From NCBI RefSeq assembly GCF_013410345.1, contig NZ_JACCFJ010000001.1, positions 558,001 to 622,000 on the forward strand: DNA of 64,000 bases, written 5' to 3'. Made by a program: the position numbers and the translations under genes. Position 1 is the stretch's first letter, and every line of letters starts with the position of its first letter. The notes under the pieces were generated by a model. That model ran no database searches. It was given only the letters and a program-made list of their open reading frames with translations, and was not told the DNA's origin. This DNA is from Saccharopolyspora hordei (GTDB lineage: Bacteria > Actinomycetota > Actinomycetes > Mycobacteriales > Pseudonocardiaceae). Shown here in pieces: positions 28,000 through 37,491 of this stretch.

Positions 28000-28599
28000 G
28001 TGACCGCAGATTCGGAGCGCTCGTCGGGAGGAGCGGAGCCGGAGCTGCAGCTCGTCCTGTGCGCGTTGGACGAGCCGCTGGCCGCAGCCTGGCAGGAGAT
28101 CGCAGACGACCGCGCCGGCCTCACCGTCCACCGGGGCTCGGTGCTGGACCTGTCGGTCGACGCGGTGGTGAGCCCGGCGAACTCGTACGGCTGGATGCGC
28201 GGCGGCATCGACGCCGTCTACGCGCGTGCCTTCCCCGACGTGGAGCAGCGAGTGCGCAGCGCCGTGCTGGCCTACCACGGCGGGGAGCTGCCGGTCGGGG
28301 AGGCGCTGCTGGTGCCCACCGGCGTCCCGAACCCGATCTGGCTGATCAGCGCCCCCACCATGCGCGAACCCGGTGAGCGGTTGCCCGCCGACACCGTGCA
28401 CCCCTACCTGGCGGCGCGCGCGGTGCTGCGGCTGTGGCGGAGCGCGGCGCTGGAGAACGGCGCGCTGGTGCGGGACGTGGTGCGCTCGATCGCCATGCCC
28501 GGCCTGGGCACCGGTGTCGGCGGGGTGCCGCCCGAGCTGTGCGCGCGGCAGATCGCGGCCGCGTGGGACGAGGTGTGCACGCACGTCGACCAGCGCTGA
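28000..28599 (+). CDS. macro domain protein
   Basis: About 199 residues. VDAVVSPANSYGWMRGGIDAVYA is the ADP-ribose binding start of macro domains, and MPGLGTGVGGVPPEL is the later phosphate loop. Such proteins bind or hydrolyse ADP-ribose derivatives; this one resembles stand-alone members without a second domain. The GTG at 28000 lies seven bases after GATGCT, a near -10 box; an in-frame ATG at 27988 overlaps that box and would add four residues. Confidence 0.85.
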   Translation: MTADSERSSGGAEPELQLVLCALDEPLAAAWQEIADDRAGLTVHRGSVLDLSVDAVVSPANSYGWMRGGIDAVYARAFPDVEQRVRSAVLAYHGGELPVGEALLVPTGVPNPIWLISAPTMREPGERLPADTVHPYLAARAVLRLWRSAALENGALVRDVVRSIAMPGLGTGVGGVPPELCARQIAAAWDEVCTHVDQR

Positions 28600-28668
28600 C
28601 GATCAAGCGGAACGGCGGCGCAGTGAGTACCGTCGGGCGCACCGGCTGACCACCGAGGAGGTTCTCCG

Positions 28669-29181
28669 ATGCTGATTCGCCGTTTGGCCCGCCCGATGCT
28701 CGCGGCGACGTTCGTCTACGGCGGGATCGGGACGCTGCGCGACGCGTCGAACCACGCCAAGGCGGCGGCCCCGCTGCTGGAGAAGACCGTCGTGCGGTTC
28801 AGGGACCGGCTGCCCCAGGGGTTCCCGACCGACCCGGAGACCCTGGTGCGCATCGACGGCGCGATCAAGGTCGGGGCCGGCGCGATGCTGGCGTTCGGCA
28901 AGTTCCCGCGGCTGGCGGCGCTGCTGCTGGCGGGCAGCCTGGTGCCGACCACGCTGGCGGCGCACGCGTTCTGGGAGATGTCCGACCCGCAGGAGCGCAC
29001 CGAGCACCAGGTCCACTTCCTCAAGAACGTGGGCCTGCTGGGCGGGCTGCTGCTCACCGCGGTGGACACCGGGGGCAAGCCCTCGGTCGGCTACCGGGCC
29101 CGGCGCCGCGCGCGCCAGGTCGCCGCGCACACCCACCACACCGTCGAGACGGTCAAGGGCGCGGCGAAGGGCCGGAAGTAG
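28669..29181 (+). CDS. DoxX family membrane protein
   Basis: 170 residues with four hydrophobic segments. RRLARPMLAATFVYGGIGTLRD and the later IDGAIKVGAGAMLAFGKFPRLAALLLAGSL fit the DoxX/SURF4 family. DoxX proteins are linked to oxidative stress membrane complexes in Mycobacterium. Basic His-rich C-terminus. AGGAGG ten bases before the ATG. Confidence 0.78.
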   Translation: MLIRRLARPMLAATFVYGGIGTLRDASNHAKAAAPLLEKTVVRFRDRLPQGFPTDPETLVRIDGAIKVGAGAMLAFGKFPRLAALLLAGSLVPTTLAAHAFWEMSDPQERTEHQVHFLKNVGLLGGLLLTAVDTGGKPSVGYRARRRARQVAAHTHHTVETVKGAAKGRK

Positions 29182-29226
29182 CGGCGGATCGCGACCCCTC
29201 AGCGCACCCGCCTGCGCGCACCTGCG

Positions 29227-29232
29227 TAGCGT
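29227..29232 (+). promoter_or_regulatory. -10 box for leaderless response regulator transcript
   Basis: TAGCGT ends six bases before the GTG at 29239. Confidence 0.55.
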
Positions 29233-29238
29233 GGACGT

Positions 29239-29880
29239 GTGCCGGTGAGCGTGCTGCTAGTCGATGATCATGAGGTGGTCCGGCGCGGTCTCCGCGACCT
29301 GCTGGACACCGAGGACGACGTGTCGATCGTCGCCGAGGCCGGTGGTGTCGGCGAGGCCCTGGTGCGCGCGCAGGCGACCCAGCCCGACGTCGCCGTCATC
29401 GACATGCGCCTGCCCGACGGCGACGGCCTGGAGCTGTGCCGGAAGCTGCGGGAGCTGCCGAACCCGCCCCACTGCCTGGTGCTGACCGCGTTCGACGACG
29501 AGAGCGCGCTGGTGGGGGCGATCAACGCCGGGGCGTCCGGCTACCTGCTCAAGCAGGTCCGCGGCCAGGACCTGGTCAACGCGGTCCGCGAGGTGGCGGC
29601 GGGCCGCTCGCTGCTGGACCCGGTCACCACCAGTCGGGTGCTGGCCCGGCTGCGGCAGTCCAGCGAACCGGAGCCGGACGAGCTCGCCGCGCTCACCGAG
29701 CGGGAGCGCCGGGTGCTGGAGCTGATCGGGGAGGGCCTGACCAACCGGCAGATCGCCGAGCAGCTGTTCCTGGCGGAGAAGACGGTGAAGAACTACGTCA
29801 CCTCGGTGCTGGCCAAGCTCGGCATGGAGCGGCGCACCCAGGCCGCCGCCTGGGTCGCCCGCCGCCAGGGCCAGCTCTGA
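29239..29880 (+). CDS. NarL/FixJ-type response regulator
   Basis: 213 residues. Receiver domain with acidic pair D9-D10, phosphorylation site in VAVIDMRLPDGDG (about D55), Thr/Ala switch (LVLTAFDD) and Lys in YLLKQV, then a LuxR-type helix-turn-helix from about 150 (LTERERRVLELIGEGLTNRQIAEQLF). Partner kinase is the convergent gene just downstream. The signal and targets are unknown; similar GAF-kinase pairs in Mycobacterium respond to redox or gases, but that link is not shown here. Confidence 0.92.
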   Translation: MPVSVLLVDDHEVVRRGLRDLLDTEDDVSIVAEAGGVGEALVRAQATQPDVAVIDMRLPDGDGLELCRKLRELPNPPHCLVLTAFDDESALVGAINAGASGYLLKQVRGQDLVNAVREVAAGRSLLDPVTTSRVLARLRQSSEPEPDELAALTERERRVLELIGEGLTNRQIAEQLFLAEKTVKNYVTSVLAKLGMERRTQAAAWVARRQGQL

Positions 29881-29928
29881 GCCCACGACGCGTCCCCGGC
29901 GAGGGCGCGGGCCTCGGTGGCGGTCCCA

Positions 29929-29949
29929 GGCGGGACTCGCGATCCCGCC
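29929..29949. terminator. short hairpin between response regulator and kinase genes
   Basis: 7-base arms GGCGGGA / TCCCGCC with a 7-base loop between convergent genes. Weak. Confidence 0.4.
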
Positions 29950-29955
29950 GGCGGC

Positions 29956-31113
29956 TCAGGTGGTGCCGGTGAGGGGGACTTCCCAGGTGACGGTGGTGCC
30001 GCTGTCCGGGGACGAGGAGATGACGCAGCGACCGCCGGCGGCGACCGCGCGCTCCTCGAGGTTGCGCAGGCCCCGCTTGCTCACGTCGCGGGGGATGCCG
30101 CAGCCGTCGTCGACGACCTGCAGCAGCAGCCCGGCGTCCGAGCGCCGCACCCGCACCAGCACCGTCTTCGCGCCGGAGTGCCGGACCACGTTGGACAGCG
30201 CTTCGCGCAGCGCGGCGCGGGCGTGGTCGGCGACCTGCACCGGGACGTCCGCCAGGTCGCCCTCGATCTCCAGCCGCGGCGGCCGGCCCAGCAGCTCCCC
30301 GGCGATCTGCACCTCGGAGCGCATCGAGTCGTCCAGCGCGGGCGCGTGCGCCGGGGTCTGCGGGTCGGCGGAGCGCAGCGTGCGGGCCGTGGCGCGGACC
30401 TCCGCGATCGTCTGGTCGATCTGCTCCATGGTCTCCGCCAGCCGGGCCGCGTCGGACGGCGCGAGCCGGCCGGACAGCCGCCGCTCCAGCACCTCCAGCT
30501 GCACGCCCGTGGCGTAGAGCCGCTGCACGATCACGTCGTGCAGGTCGCGGGCGATGCGTTCGCGCTCCTGGTACACGGCGATCCGCTGCCGCGCGGTCGA
30601 TCCCTCGGCGAGCACCAGCGCCAGCCCGGCCTGCGCCGCGAACGAGGTGAGCACGTCGACCGCGACGCGGGTGAAGGTGCTGGCCCCGCGCCTGCGGTAC
30701 ACCGCCAGCGCGCCCAGCCGGCGCTCGCGGGTGCCGAACGGGGCGACCGCGAACGGCCCGTAGACCCGCAGCGCCGCGGGCACGTACGGGGCGGTGAGCG
30801 GGTCGTCGATGAGGTCGTCCACGACGACCGGGACCCCGCTGCGGGCCACGCGCGCCGCGGCCGACCGCGAGGACAGCACGGTGCCGACCGGGTCGGCGAG
30901 CGGGCCGGTCGCCGAGGGCGCGCCGTAGGCGGCCTCCACGGTCAGGCGACCGTCGTCGGCGCGGACGGTGACCACTCCGAGGTCGGCCTCGGCGAGTTCG
31001 GCGGCGCGGCGGACCACCAGCGGGAGCACCGCGTCGGGGTCTTCCGCGGACAGCGCCGAGCGCGTGATCTCGGTCGATGCCGCCAGCATGCGCCGGGCGA
31101 GGGAGGAATCCAT
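29956..31113 (-). CDS. GAF-domain sensor histidine kinase
   Basis: 385 residues from the ATG at 31113. No membrane segment, so cytosolic. GAF domain (about 20-165), then a HisKA_3 dimerisation helix with ERIARDLHDVIVQRLY carrying the phosphorylated His, and an HATPase domain with EALSNVVRHSGA, VVDDGCGIP and GLRNLEERA. One GAF only, compared with two in DosS/DosT, and no haem-binding His is obvious. Pairs with the convergent NarL-type regulator. A GTG nine bases upstream is an alternative start. Confidence 0.9.
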   Translation of the reverse strand: MDSSLARRMLAASTEITRSALSAEDPDAVLPLVVRRAAELAEADLGVVTVRADDGRLTVEAAYGAPSATGPLADPVGTVLSSRSAAARVARSGVPVVVDDLIDDPLTAPYVPAALRVYGPFAVAPFGTRERRLGALAVYRRRGASTFTRVAVDVLTSFAAQAGLALVLAEGSTARQRIAVYQERERIARDLHDVIVQRLYATGVQLEVLERRLSGRLAPSDAARLAETMEQIDQTIAEVRATARTLRSADPQTPAHAPALDDSMRSEVQIAGELLGRPPRLEIEGDLADVPVQVADHARAALREALSNVVRHSGAKTVLVRVRRSDAGLLLQVVDDGCGIPRDVSKRGLRNLEERAVAAGGRCVISSSPDSGTTVTWEVPLTGTT

Positions 31114-31196
31114 GACATGCACGAGGCTATAGCGCTCCTTCCGCGGCTGCCGCCTCCTGCCGACGCAGGTCACAGGCGCCACAGCCCGGGGCCGGC

Positions 31197-34100
31197 TCAC
31201 CGATCACGAACCACGTTCCTACCGCGCCGCGACTGCCCGGCGCGCGCCGGGGTTCCCCCGGACGGAGCAGCACCGGCGACCGGTCGGCTGTCGTCGTCCC
31301 GTGCCCGGACCACGGTGAGCTCACCGCCGTCCACGCGGAGCACGACGTCGGCGCGCTCGGCCTCCGACCAGCGGTGCGTCACGTGCACCAGGGTGCGGTC
31401 CCGCAGCGCGTGCTCCAGGCGGTCCAGCAGCGCCTCGGCGGTCGGGACGTCCAGGTGGGCGGTCGGTTCGTCGAGCAGCACCAGCTCCGCGTCCGGGAGC
31501 AGCAGCGCGCGGGCCAGCGCCAGGCGCTGCGCCTCGCCGCCGGACAGCGCGGTGCCGCTGCCACCGACGACGGTGTCCAGGCGGTCGCCCCACTCCGGCA
31601 GCCCGGCCACCCGGAGCGCGGCGGCGAGCTCGTCGTCGCTCGCGCCCGGTTCGGCCAGCCGCAGGTTCTCCCGCACCGTCGTCGACACCAGCTGCGGCTC
31701 CTGGGGGCACCACGCGATCCGCTGCGGCGCGCCGGCCTCGCCGCGTTCCGGGTGCAGGAACCCCAGCAGCAGCGCCAGCAGCGTCGACTTGCCGCCGCCG
31801 GACGGGCCGACGACCGCCACGTGCGTCCCGGCCGGCACGGACAGGTCCGCGCCGCGCAGCACCGGTTCCGCCGCGCCCGGCCAGCGCACGTCGACCCCGG
31901 ACAGCTCGATCCCCTCCGCCGGCGTGCGCCCGTCCGTCTCCGGAGCGGGGGCGGCGGCGAGCAGCGGCGCCAGGCGGTCCTGCGCCGCGCGCAGCGCCCG
32001 CCACTGCTGCGCGGCCGGGGGCAGCAGGGCGACGGCTTCGGCCACCGCGAGCGGGACGAGCCCGAGCAGCGGGGCCAGCTCGGGCGCGAGCCGGCCCTCG
32101 GCGACCGCTGCCGCGCCCAGCCACGCGCCACCGAGCACCGCGACCCCGGTGAGCAGGGTGATCACCGCGGTCGCCGCGCCCGCGCCGAAGGCGGCGCGCC
32201 GCGCTCGCGCGGCCAGCCGGGCGTCCTCCGCGGCCAGCTCGGCGCGCTGCCGGGTGTGTGCGCCGAAGGCGAGCAGTTCCGCCGCGCCGTCGAGGAGCGC
32301 CAGCACGCGGGCGGCGATCCGCCGCCGCCCCTCGGCCACCGCGGTCGTGGCACGGCGCTCCGCCGCGACGGCGACCAGCGGGCTCGCCACGCTCGCGGCG
32401 AGCAGCACCGCGGCGAGCAGCGCACCGGCCTCCGGCAGCACCAGGGCCTGCACCACCACCGCCGCGGCCATCACGACCACGGCCACCACCGGCGGGAAGA
32501 CCACCCGCGGCACCAGGTCGCGGACGGTGTCGACGTCGTCGACGAGCCGCGCGGCCCCCTCACCGCGCCGGAGGGCGGCCGCCCGCACCGGACCGAGCCG
32601 CACCAGGGCGTCCCAGGCCCGCCGCCGCAGGCTGCCGGACAGGCGGAACGCGGCGTCGTGGGTGACCAGCCGCTCCACGTAGCGCAGCACCGCGCGCGAC
32701 AGCGCGAAGGTGCGCACCCCGACCACCGCCACCGACAGCGACAGGATCGGCGGCTGCTGCGAGGCGCGGGCGATCAGCCACGCCGAGGTCGCGGTCAGCG
32801 CGAGGCCGGAGAGCAGTGACAGCGCCCCGATCCCGGTGCCGGCGAGCAGGCGCGCCGACAGCAGCTCGCGCAGCCGGCCGCGGGCCGCGGGCAGCTCGGG
32901 CGCGGCGGCGGGGGCGGCCGCGCGCACCGGTTCGGAGCGCTCTGCCGCGGTGTCCGGGCGGTGGCTGGCGAGCACGACGATCGCGCCGTCCTCGGCGGCG
33001 CGGGCCACCGCCGCGCTCACCTGCTGCGCCGTGGCGGTGTCGAGGTGCGCGGTGGGCTCGTCGAGCAGCAGGACGCGCGCGTCGCCGCGCAGCCGGAGCA
33101 GGGCGCGCGCCACCGCGACGCGCTGGCGCTCCCCGGTGGACAGCTCGTCGGTGCGGCGGTCCCGCAGGTGGGCCGCGGCCGCGGCGGCGAGCACCTCGTC
33201 GACGTGCGCGGACAGGTCCGGCTGGTCGGCGGTGGCGACGGCGAGCTCGTCGGCGACCGTGCCACCGGAGAACGTCGGCCGCTGCGGCACCCAGGCGACG
33301 CGGCGGCGCCACTCCCCCGGTGCGAGGTCGGCGAGGTCCACGCCGTCGCAGGTGATCGTGCCGCTGTCCGGTTCGGCGAAGCCGAGCAGCACGGCCATGG
33401 TGGTCGACTTCCCGCTGCCGCTGGGCCCGATGCCGTCGAAGCCCTCCAGCCGCACCACCTCGCCGGCCCGCGCGGTGAAGCTGAGGCCGTCCGGCGCGAA
33501 CCCGTCCCGCCGCCGCACCCGGAGCCCCTCGACCCGCAGCTCCCGCGGGCGCCAGCCGTCGCCCGGCAGGTGCCGACGACCGGGCGGGTCGTCGGCCTCG
33601 CGCACGACCTCGTCGACCCGGCGGACGGCTTCCACCCCGTCCTCGCTGGCGTGGTGCGCGGCGCCCGCGGCGCGCAGCGGCAGGTAGCACTCCGGGGCGA
33701 GGACGAGCACCAGCAGGCCGGTGGCCAGGTCGAGGTCGCCGGAGGCCAGGCGCAACCCGATGCCCACCGCCACCATCGCCACCGACAGCGACGAGAGCAG
33801 CTCCAGCACCAGCGCGGACAGGAACGCGATCCGCAGCGTGGCGATCGTGGTGCGGCGGTGCGTGTCGCTGACCCGGCCGACCACCTCGCCCTGGGCCCGG
33901 GCCCGGCCGAACGCGGTGAGCACCGGCAGCGCCCGGACCAGCTCCAGCAGCTGCCCGGACAGCCGCTGCACCGCGTCGGCCGCCCGCGAGGTGCGCTGCT
34001 CGGTGTACTTGCCGACCAGCCAGGCGAACAGCGGGACCAGCGGCACGGTGATCACGATGACCAGCGCGGACACCCAGTCGGACCACAGGATCCAGGCCCC

Positions 34101-34544
34101 CACCAGCGGCGGGACCACGGCGGCGGTCACCAGCGCGGGCAGGTACTTGGTGAAGTACGCGTCGAGCGCGTCGAGGCCCTTGGTGGCCAGCGCGGTCAGC
34201 TCCGCGGGCCCGCGCCGCTGGACCCACTCCGGGCCGCGCCGCAGCGCGAAGTCCAGCAGCAGGCCGCGCAGCTCCTCCTTCGCGCCCGCCGCGGCGCGCG
34301 CCGAGACCCACTCCGTGGCCCACCCGAGCGCGGCCCGCGCCACCACGGCACCGGCCAGCACGACGAGGTCGTGGCCGATCGCGTCGGGGTCGGCGCCGCG
34401 CGTCACCACCGCGGCGAGCGCGCTCGCCAGCGCCCAGGCCTGCACGACGAGCGCGACCGCGCTGCCGACCGAGAGCAGCGCGGCGACGGCGAGGGCGCGC
34501 CGCGCCGACGCCGACAACCTCGGCAGCGCACCGAGCGGACCCAT
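31197..34544 (-). CDS. cydDC: fused CydD-CydC ABC transporter
   Basis: 1115 residues holding two complete ABC exporter halves in one chain: membrane domain 1 (about 15-310), ATPase 1 with Walker A GPSGSGKST (about 375), signature STGERQR, Walker B VLLLDEPTAHLD (about 490); membrane domain 2 (about 560-840), ATPase 2 with GPSGGGKST (about 912), signature LSGGEAQR, Walker B near 1020. CydDC exports thiols or haem to allow assembly of cytochrome bd. ATG at 34544 with GAGGAG upstream. Follows cydB after a 175-base gap with two hairpins. The residues before the first Walker A (RLEGFDGIGPSGSG) are longer than usual. Confidence 0.93.
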   Translation of the reverse strand: MGPLGALPRLSASARRALAVAALLSVGSAVALVVQAWALASALAAVVTRGADPDAIGHDLVVLAGAVVARAALGWATEWVSARAAAGAKEELRGLLLDFALRRGPEWVQRRGPAELTALATKGLDALDAYFTKYLPALVTAAVVPPLVGAWILWSDWVSALVIVITVPLVPLFAWLVGKYTEQRTSRAADAVQRLSGQLLELVRALPVLTAFGRARAQGEVVGRVSDTHRRTTIATLRIAFLSALVLELLSSLSVAMVAVGIGLRLASGDLDLATGLLVLVLAPECYLPLRAAGAAHHASEDGVEAVRRVDEVVREADDPPGRRHLPGDGWRPRELRVEGLRVRRRDGFAPDGLSFTARAGEVVRLEGFDGIGPSGSGKSTTMAVLLGFAEPDSGTITCDGVDLADLAPGEWRRRVAWVPQRPTFSGGTVADELAVATADQPDLSAHVDEVLAAAAAAHLRDRRTDELSTGERQRVAVARALLRLRGDARVLLLDEPTAHLDTATAQQVSAAVARAAEDGAIVVLASHRPDTAAERSEPVRAAAPAAAPELPAARGRLRELLSARLLAGTGIGALSLLSGLALTATSAWLIARASQQPPILSLSVAVVGVRTFALSRAVLRYVERLVTHDAAFRLSGSLRRRAWDALVRLGPVRAAALRRGEGAARLVDDVDTVRDLVPRVVFPPVVAVVVMAAAVVVQALVLPEAGALLAAVLLAASVASPLVAVAAERRATTAVAEGRRRIAARVLALLDGAAELLAFGAHTRQRAELAAEDARLAARARRAAFGAGAATAVITLLTGVAVLGGAWLGAAAVAEGRLAPELAPLLGLVPLAVAEAVALLPPAAQQWRALRAAQDRLAPLLAAAPAPETDGRTPAEGIELSGVDVRWPGAAEPVLRGADLSVPAGTHVAVVGPSGGGKSTLLALLLGFLHPERGEAGAPQRIAWCPQEPQLVSTTVRENLRLAEPGASDDELAAALRVAGLPEWGDRLDTVVGGSGTALSGGEAQRLALARALLLPDAELVLLDEPTAHLDVPTAEALLDRLEHALRDRTLVHVTHRWSEAERADVVLRVDGGELTVVRARDDDSRPVAGAAPSGGTPARAGQSRRGRNVVRDR

Positions 34545-34580
34545 CACTCGCTCCTCACGTCTCGCGACTCCCGCCCCACG

Positions 34581-34617
34581 GTGTCGGGGCGCTCGGCGGT
34601 CCGGCGGTCCCCGACAC
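34581..34617 (-). terminator. second hairpin in cydB-cydDC gap
   Basis: 9-base arms GTGTCGGGG / CCCCGACAC with a 19-base loop, 36 bases before the cydDC start. Could attenuate or process the transcript. Confidence 0.45.
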
Positions 34618-34657
34618 ACGCCGGTGTGTCCGGCACCCGTCACCCGCGGTGGCCAGG

Positions 34658-34697
34658 GATCCCGGTGGAGGTCGGACGCTCGGTCTCCACCGGGATC
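34658..34697 (-). terminator. first hairpin after cydB
   Basis: Perfect 13-base arms GATCCCGGTGGAG / CTCCACCGGGATC around a 14-base loop, 22 bases after the cydB stop. Looks like a terminator, partial or full, inside the cyd operon. Confidence 0.65.
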
Positions 34698-34719
34698 GCG
34701 GCACACCGCACCCGTCGGG

Positions 34720-35730
34720 TCACGAGGGGGCGTGCACCTGGGGGATGTGGTGGGTGCCGATGCGCTTGCGGAACACCCAGTACGTCCAGCCCTGGTAGAC
34801 CAGCACCGCCGGCGTGCCGAAGGCCGCGACCCAGGTGATCACGGTCAGCGTGTACGGGCTGGACGCGGTGTCCGCGACGGTCAGCGACCACGCCGGGTCC
34901 AGGGTGGACGGGATGACGTTCGGCCACAGCGCGCCGAAGAGCGTGACCACCGCGCCGGCCAGCGCCACGCCCTGCAGCGCGAAGGCCTGGCCCTCGCGCC
35001 ACCGGTGCAGCCGCGCGAGCCCGGCCAGCGCCGCCACCAGCGCGATCGCCAGCGGTACCCAGGTCCACTCCGACCCCTCGGTGAACTGGGCGATGAGCAG
35101 CAGCGCGACCAGCGGCAGCAGCAGCGGCACGCCCATCCGCAGCGCGAACCGCCGCGCCCGCTCCCGGACCTCGCCCTCGGTCTTCAGCGCCAGGAACACC
35201 GCGCCGTGCAGCAGCGCGAACCCGCACACCGCGAGGGCGCCGACGACGGTCGGCACGCTGAAGATCGTCCACCAGCCGCCGACCCGGTCCCCGCGCTCGT
35301 CCAGCGGCAGCCCGAACACGGTGGCCGACAGCACCAGGCCCACCACCAGCGGCGAGATCCAGGAGGCCGTCACGATGACCCGGTCCCAGCCGCGCCGCCA
35401 CCGGTCGCTGTCCACCTTGCCCCGGTACTCGAACGCGACCCCGCGCCCGATCAGCGCGAGCAGCAGCACCAGCAGCGGCAGGTAGGCGGTGCTGAACAGC
35501 GAGGCGTACCAGCCGGGGAAGGACGCGAACATGGCCCCGCCCGCGACGATCAACCAGACCTCGTTGCCGTCCCACACCGGGCCGATCGTGTTGATCAGCA
35601 CCCGCCGCTCGACGTCCCGGCGGCCCAGCACCGGCAGCAGCATGCCGACGCCGAAGTCGAAGCCCTCCAGGAACAGGTAGCCCAGCCACAGCAGGGCGAT
35701 CAGGCAGAACCAGGTGGTGGGGAGATCCAT
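34720..35730 (-). CDS. cydB: cytochrome bd oxidase subunit II
   Basis: 336 residues, eight to nine membrane helices. N-terminus LPTTWFCLIALLWLGYLFLEGFDFGVGML is the CydB signature, then INTIGPVWDGNEVWLI. Partner of CydA in the quinol-oxidising, oxygen-reducing bd oxidase of the membrane. ATG 28 bases after the cydA stop. Family length about 340-380. Confidence 0.96.
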   Translation of the reverse strand: MDLPTTWFCLIALLWLGYLFLEGFDFGVGMLLPVLGRRDVERRVLINTIGPVWDGNEVWLIVAGGAMFASFPGWYASLFSTAYLPLLVLLLALIGRGVAFEYRGKVDSDRWRRGWDRVIVTASWISPLVVGLVLSATVFGLPLDERGDRVGGWWTIFSVPTVVGALAVCGFALLHGAVFLALKTEGEVRERARRFALRMGVPLLLPLVALLLIAQFTEGSEWTWVPLAIALVAALAGLARLHRWREGQAFALQGVALAGAVVTLFGALWPNVIPSTLDPAWSLTVADTASSPYTLTVITWVAAFGTPAVLVYQGWTYWVFRKRIGTHHIPQVHAPS

Positions 35731-35758
35731 CGCACGTCCTCTCTCACGGGTCGGCGGC

Positions 35759-37258
35759 TCAGTACGCGAAGGACAGGGCTCCGCCGGACTCGGAGTCCTC
35801 GGGCTGCTCCGGTGGCATCACGGCCTCGAACCCGCCGCGCACGTAGCGCACCATCAGGAAGACCTCCACGACCGCCAGCACCCCGTACAGCGCGGTCAGC
35901 GTGATCACCGAGGTCAGCAGCTCGCCCGGGGTGGCCCCGGCGGACACCGCCTGCGCGGTGAACATCCACACGCCGTCGATGCCGGACGGGTCGGGGTTGG
36001 GCACCACGACGAACGGCTGGCGGCCCATCTCGGTGAACACCCAGCCGGCGATGTTGCCGGCGAACGGCAGGCCGATGGCCAGCACGGCCAGCGGCGCCCA
36101 CCAGCGGCCCTCCGGGAACCGCTGCCGGCGGGTCAGCCACAGCACCGCCACCGCGCCGAGCGCGGCCAGCGCACCGAAGCCGATCATGAACCGGAAGCCC
36201 CAGTAGGTGACCGGCAGGTTCGGCACGTAGTCGATGGGCTGCCCGGCGAGCCGGCCCAAGCGCGGGTCGTCCGGGTAGTGCGTGCCGTACGCCTCCTGGT
36301 ACTGCGGGACGAGCGCGTGCACGCCCTCGACCTCGCTGTGGAAGTCGCCGTTGGCCAGGTAGGACAGGACGTAGGGCACGGTGAAGCTCTTGACGTCCTC
36401 GCAGTTCGAGCGGGCCACGTCGCCGATCGCGAAGACCGAGAAGCTGGCCGGGGCCTCGCTGTGGCACAGCGCCTCGGCGGAGGCCATCTTCATCGGCTGC
36501 TGCTCGAACATGAGCTTGCCCTGCACGTCGCCGGAGATCGCCAGCCCGGCGAAGGCGACCACCGCGACCCAGGCGCCGAGCCGCATCGAGCCGTGCCAGG
36601 CCCGGCGGTCCTCGTCGTCCGCGCCGCTCCGGCGGTGGTGGCGGGCGATCTGCCAGGCGGCGATGCCGATGAGGAACGACCCGGCGACCGCGAAGCACCC
36701 GAAGATGGTGTGCGGGAACGCGGCGAGCACGGTGTTGTTGGTCAGCACCGCCCAGATCGAGCTCAGCCGCGGCCGGCCGTCGACCACCTCCACGCCGACC
36801 GGGTGCTGCATCCAGGAGTTGGCGGCCAGGATGAAGTACGCGGACAGCACGGAGGCCAGCGAGAACGCCCACACGCAGGCCAGGTGCACGCCCTTGGACA
36901 ACCGGTCCCAGCCGAAGATCCACAGACCGAGGAAGGTCGACTCGACGAAGAACGCGAGCAGCCCCTCCATCGCCAGCGGCGCGCCGAAGACGTCCCCGAC
37001 GAAGCGCGAGTAGGCGCTCCAGGCCATGCCGAACTGGAACTCCTGCACGATCCCGGTGACCACGCCCATGGCGAAGTTGATGAGCAGCAACTTGCCCCAG
37101 AACTTGGTCATCTTCAGGTAGCGGAGCTTCCCGGTGCGGTACCAGGCCGTCTGCATCCCCGCGACCAGCACCGCGAGCCCGATGGTCAACGGCACCATCA
37201 GGAAGTGGTAGACGGTCGTGATCCCGAACTGCCAGCGGGCGATGTCGAGCAGGTCCAT
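35759..37258 (-). CDS. cydA: cytochrome bd oxidase subunit I
   Basis: 499 residues. Carries the haem ligands: His in TVYHFLMVPLTIG near the start (haem b595), conserved region GWDRLSKGVHLACVW, and GWVFTEMGRQPFVV near residue 395 next to the haem b558 Met. A short Q-loop, as in other actinobacteria. The ATG at 37258 is chosen because MDLLDIARWQFG is the family N-terminus; a GTG three codons earlier is possible. Heads cydA-cydB-cydDC, used for respiration at low oxygen or when the aa3 branch is blocked. Confidence 0.97.
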   Translation of the reverse strand: MDLLDIARWQFGITTVYHFLMVPLTIGLAVLVAGMQTAWYRTGKLRYLKMTKFWGKLLLINFAMGVVTGIVQEFQFGMAWSAYSRFVGDVFGAPLAMEGLLAFFVESTFLGLWIFGWDRLSKGVHLACVWAFSLASVLSAYFILAANSWMQHPVGVEVVDGRPRLSSIWAVLTNNTVLAAFPHTIFGCFAVAGSFLIGIAAWQIARHHRRSGADDEDRRAWHGSMRLGAWVAVVAFAGLAISGDVQGKLMFEQQPMKMASAEALCHSEAPASFSVFAIGDVARSNCEDVKSFTVPYVLSYLANGDFHSEVEGVHALVPQYQEAYGTHYPDDPRLGRLAGQPIDYVPNLPVTYWGFRFMIGFGALAALGAVAVLWLTRRQRFPEGRWWAPLAVLAIGLPFAGNIAGWVFTEMGRQPFVVVPNPDPSGIDGVWMFTAQAVSAGATPGELLTSVITLTALYGVLAVVEVFLMVRYVRGGFEAVMPPEQPEDSESGGALSFAY

Positions 37259-37491
37259 GGCACCCACTGTGCCGACCGGACGCTGGCTGATCGCAGAGGC
37301 GAGGGCCCCATCCTCACCCGGACGAGGGTCCGTAGCGGACAGGACGTTGGTCCCGTCAACGCTGCGAAGCGGGTCTCACCGCTTCAGGTGCTTTCTATCA
37401 GCCCGATCGGGGGGTAGGGAAGATGTCCGACCGAAATCCGCCGAACACCTGCGGTGCGTCGTCCACGGCAGGTCCACGGAGAGGAGCTGCC

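Noticed and set aside
34581-34697. Paired inverted repeats as ends of an insertion element
   Set aside because: Two separate small hairpins with no transposase or target duplication.
37258-37491. Rex operator upstream of cydA
   Set aside because: No TGTGA-N6-TCACA-type sequence is present in the region.
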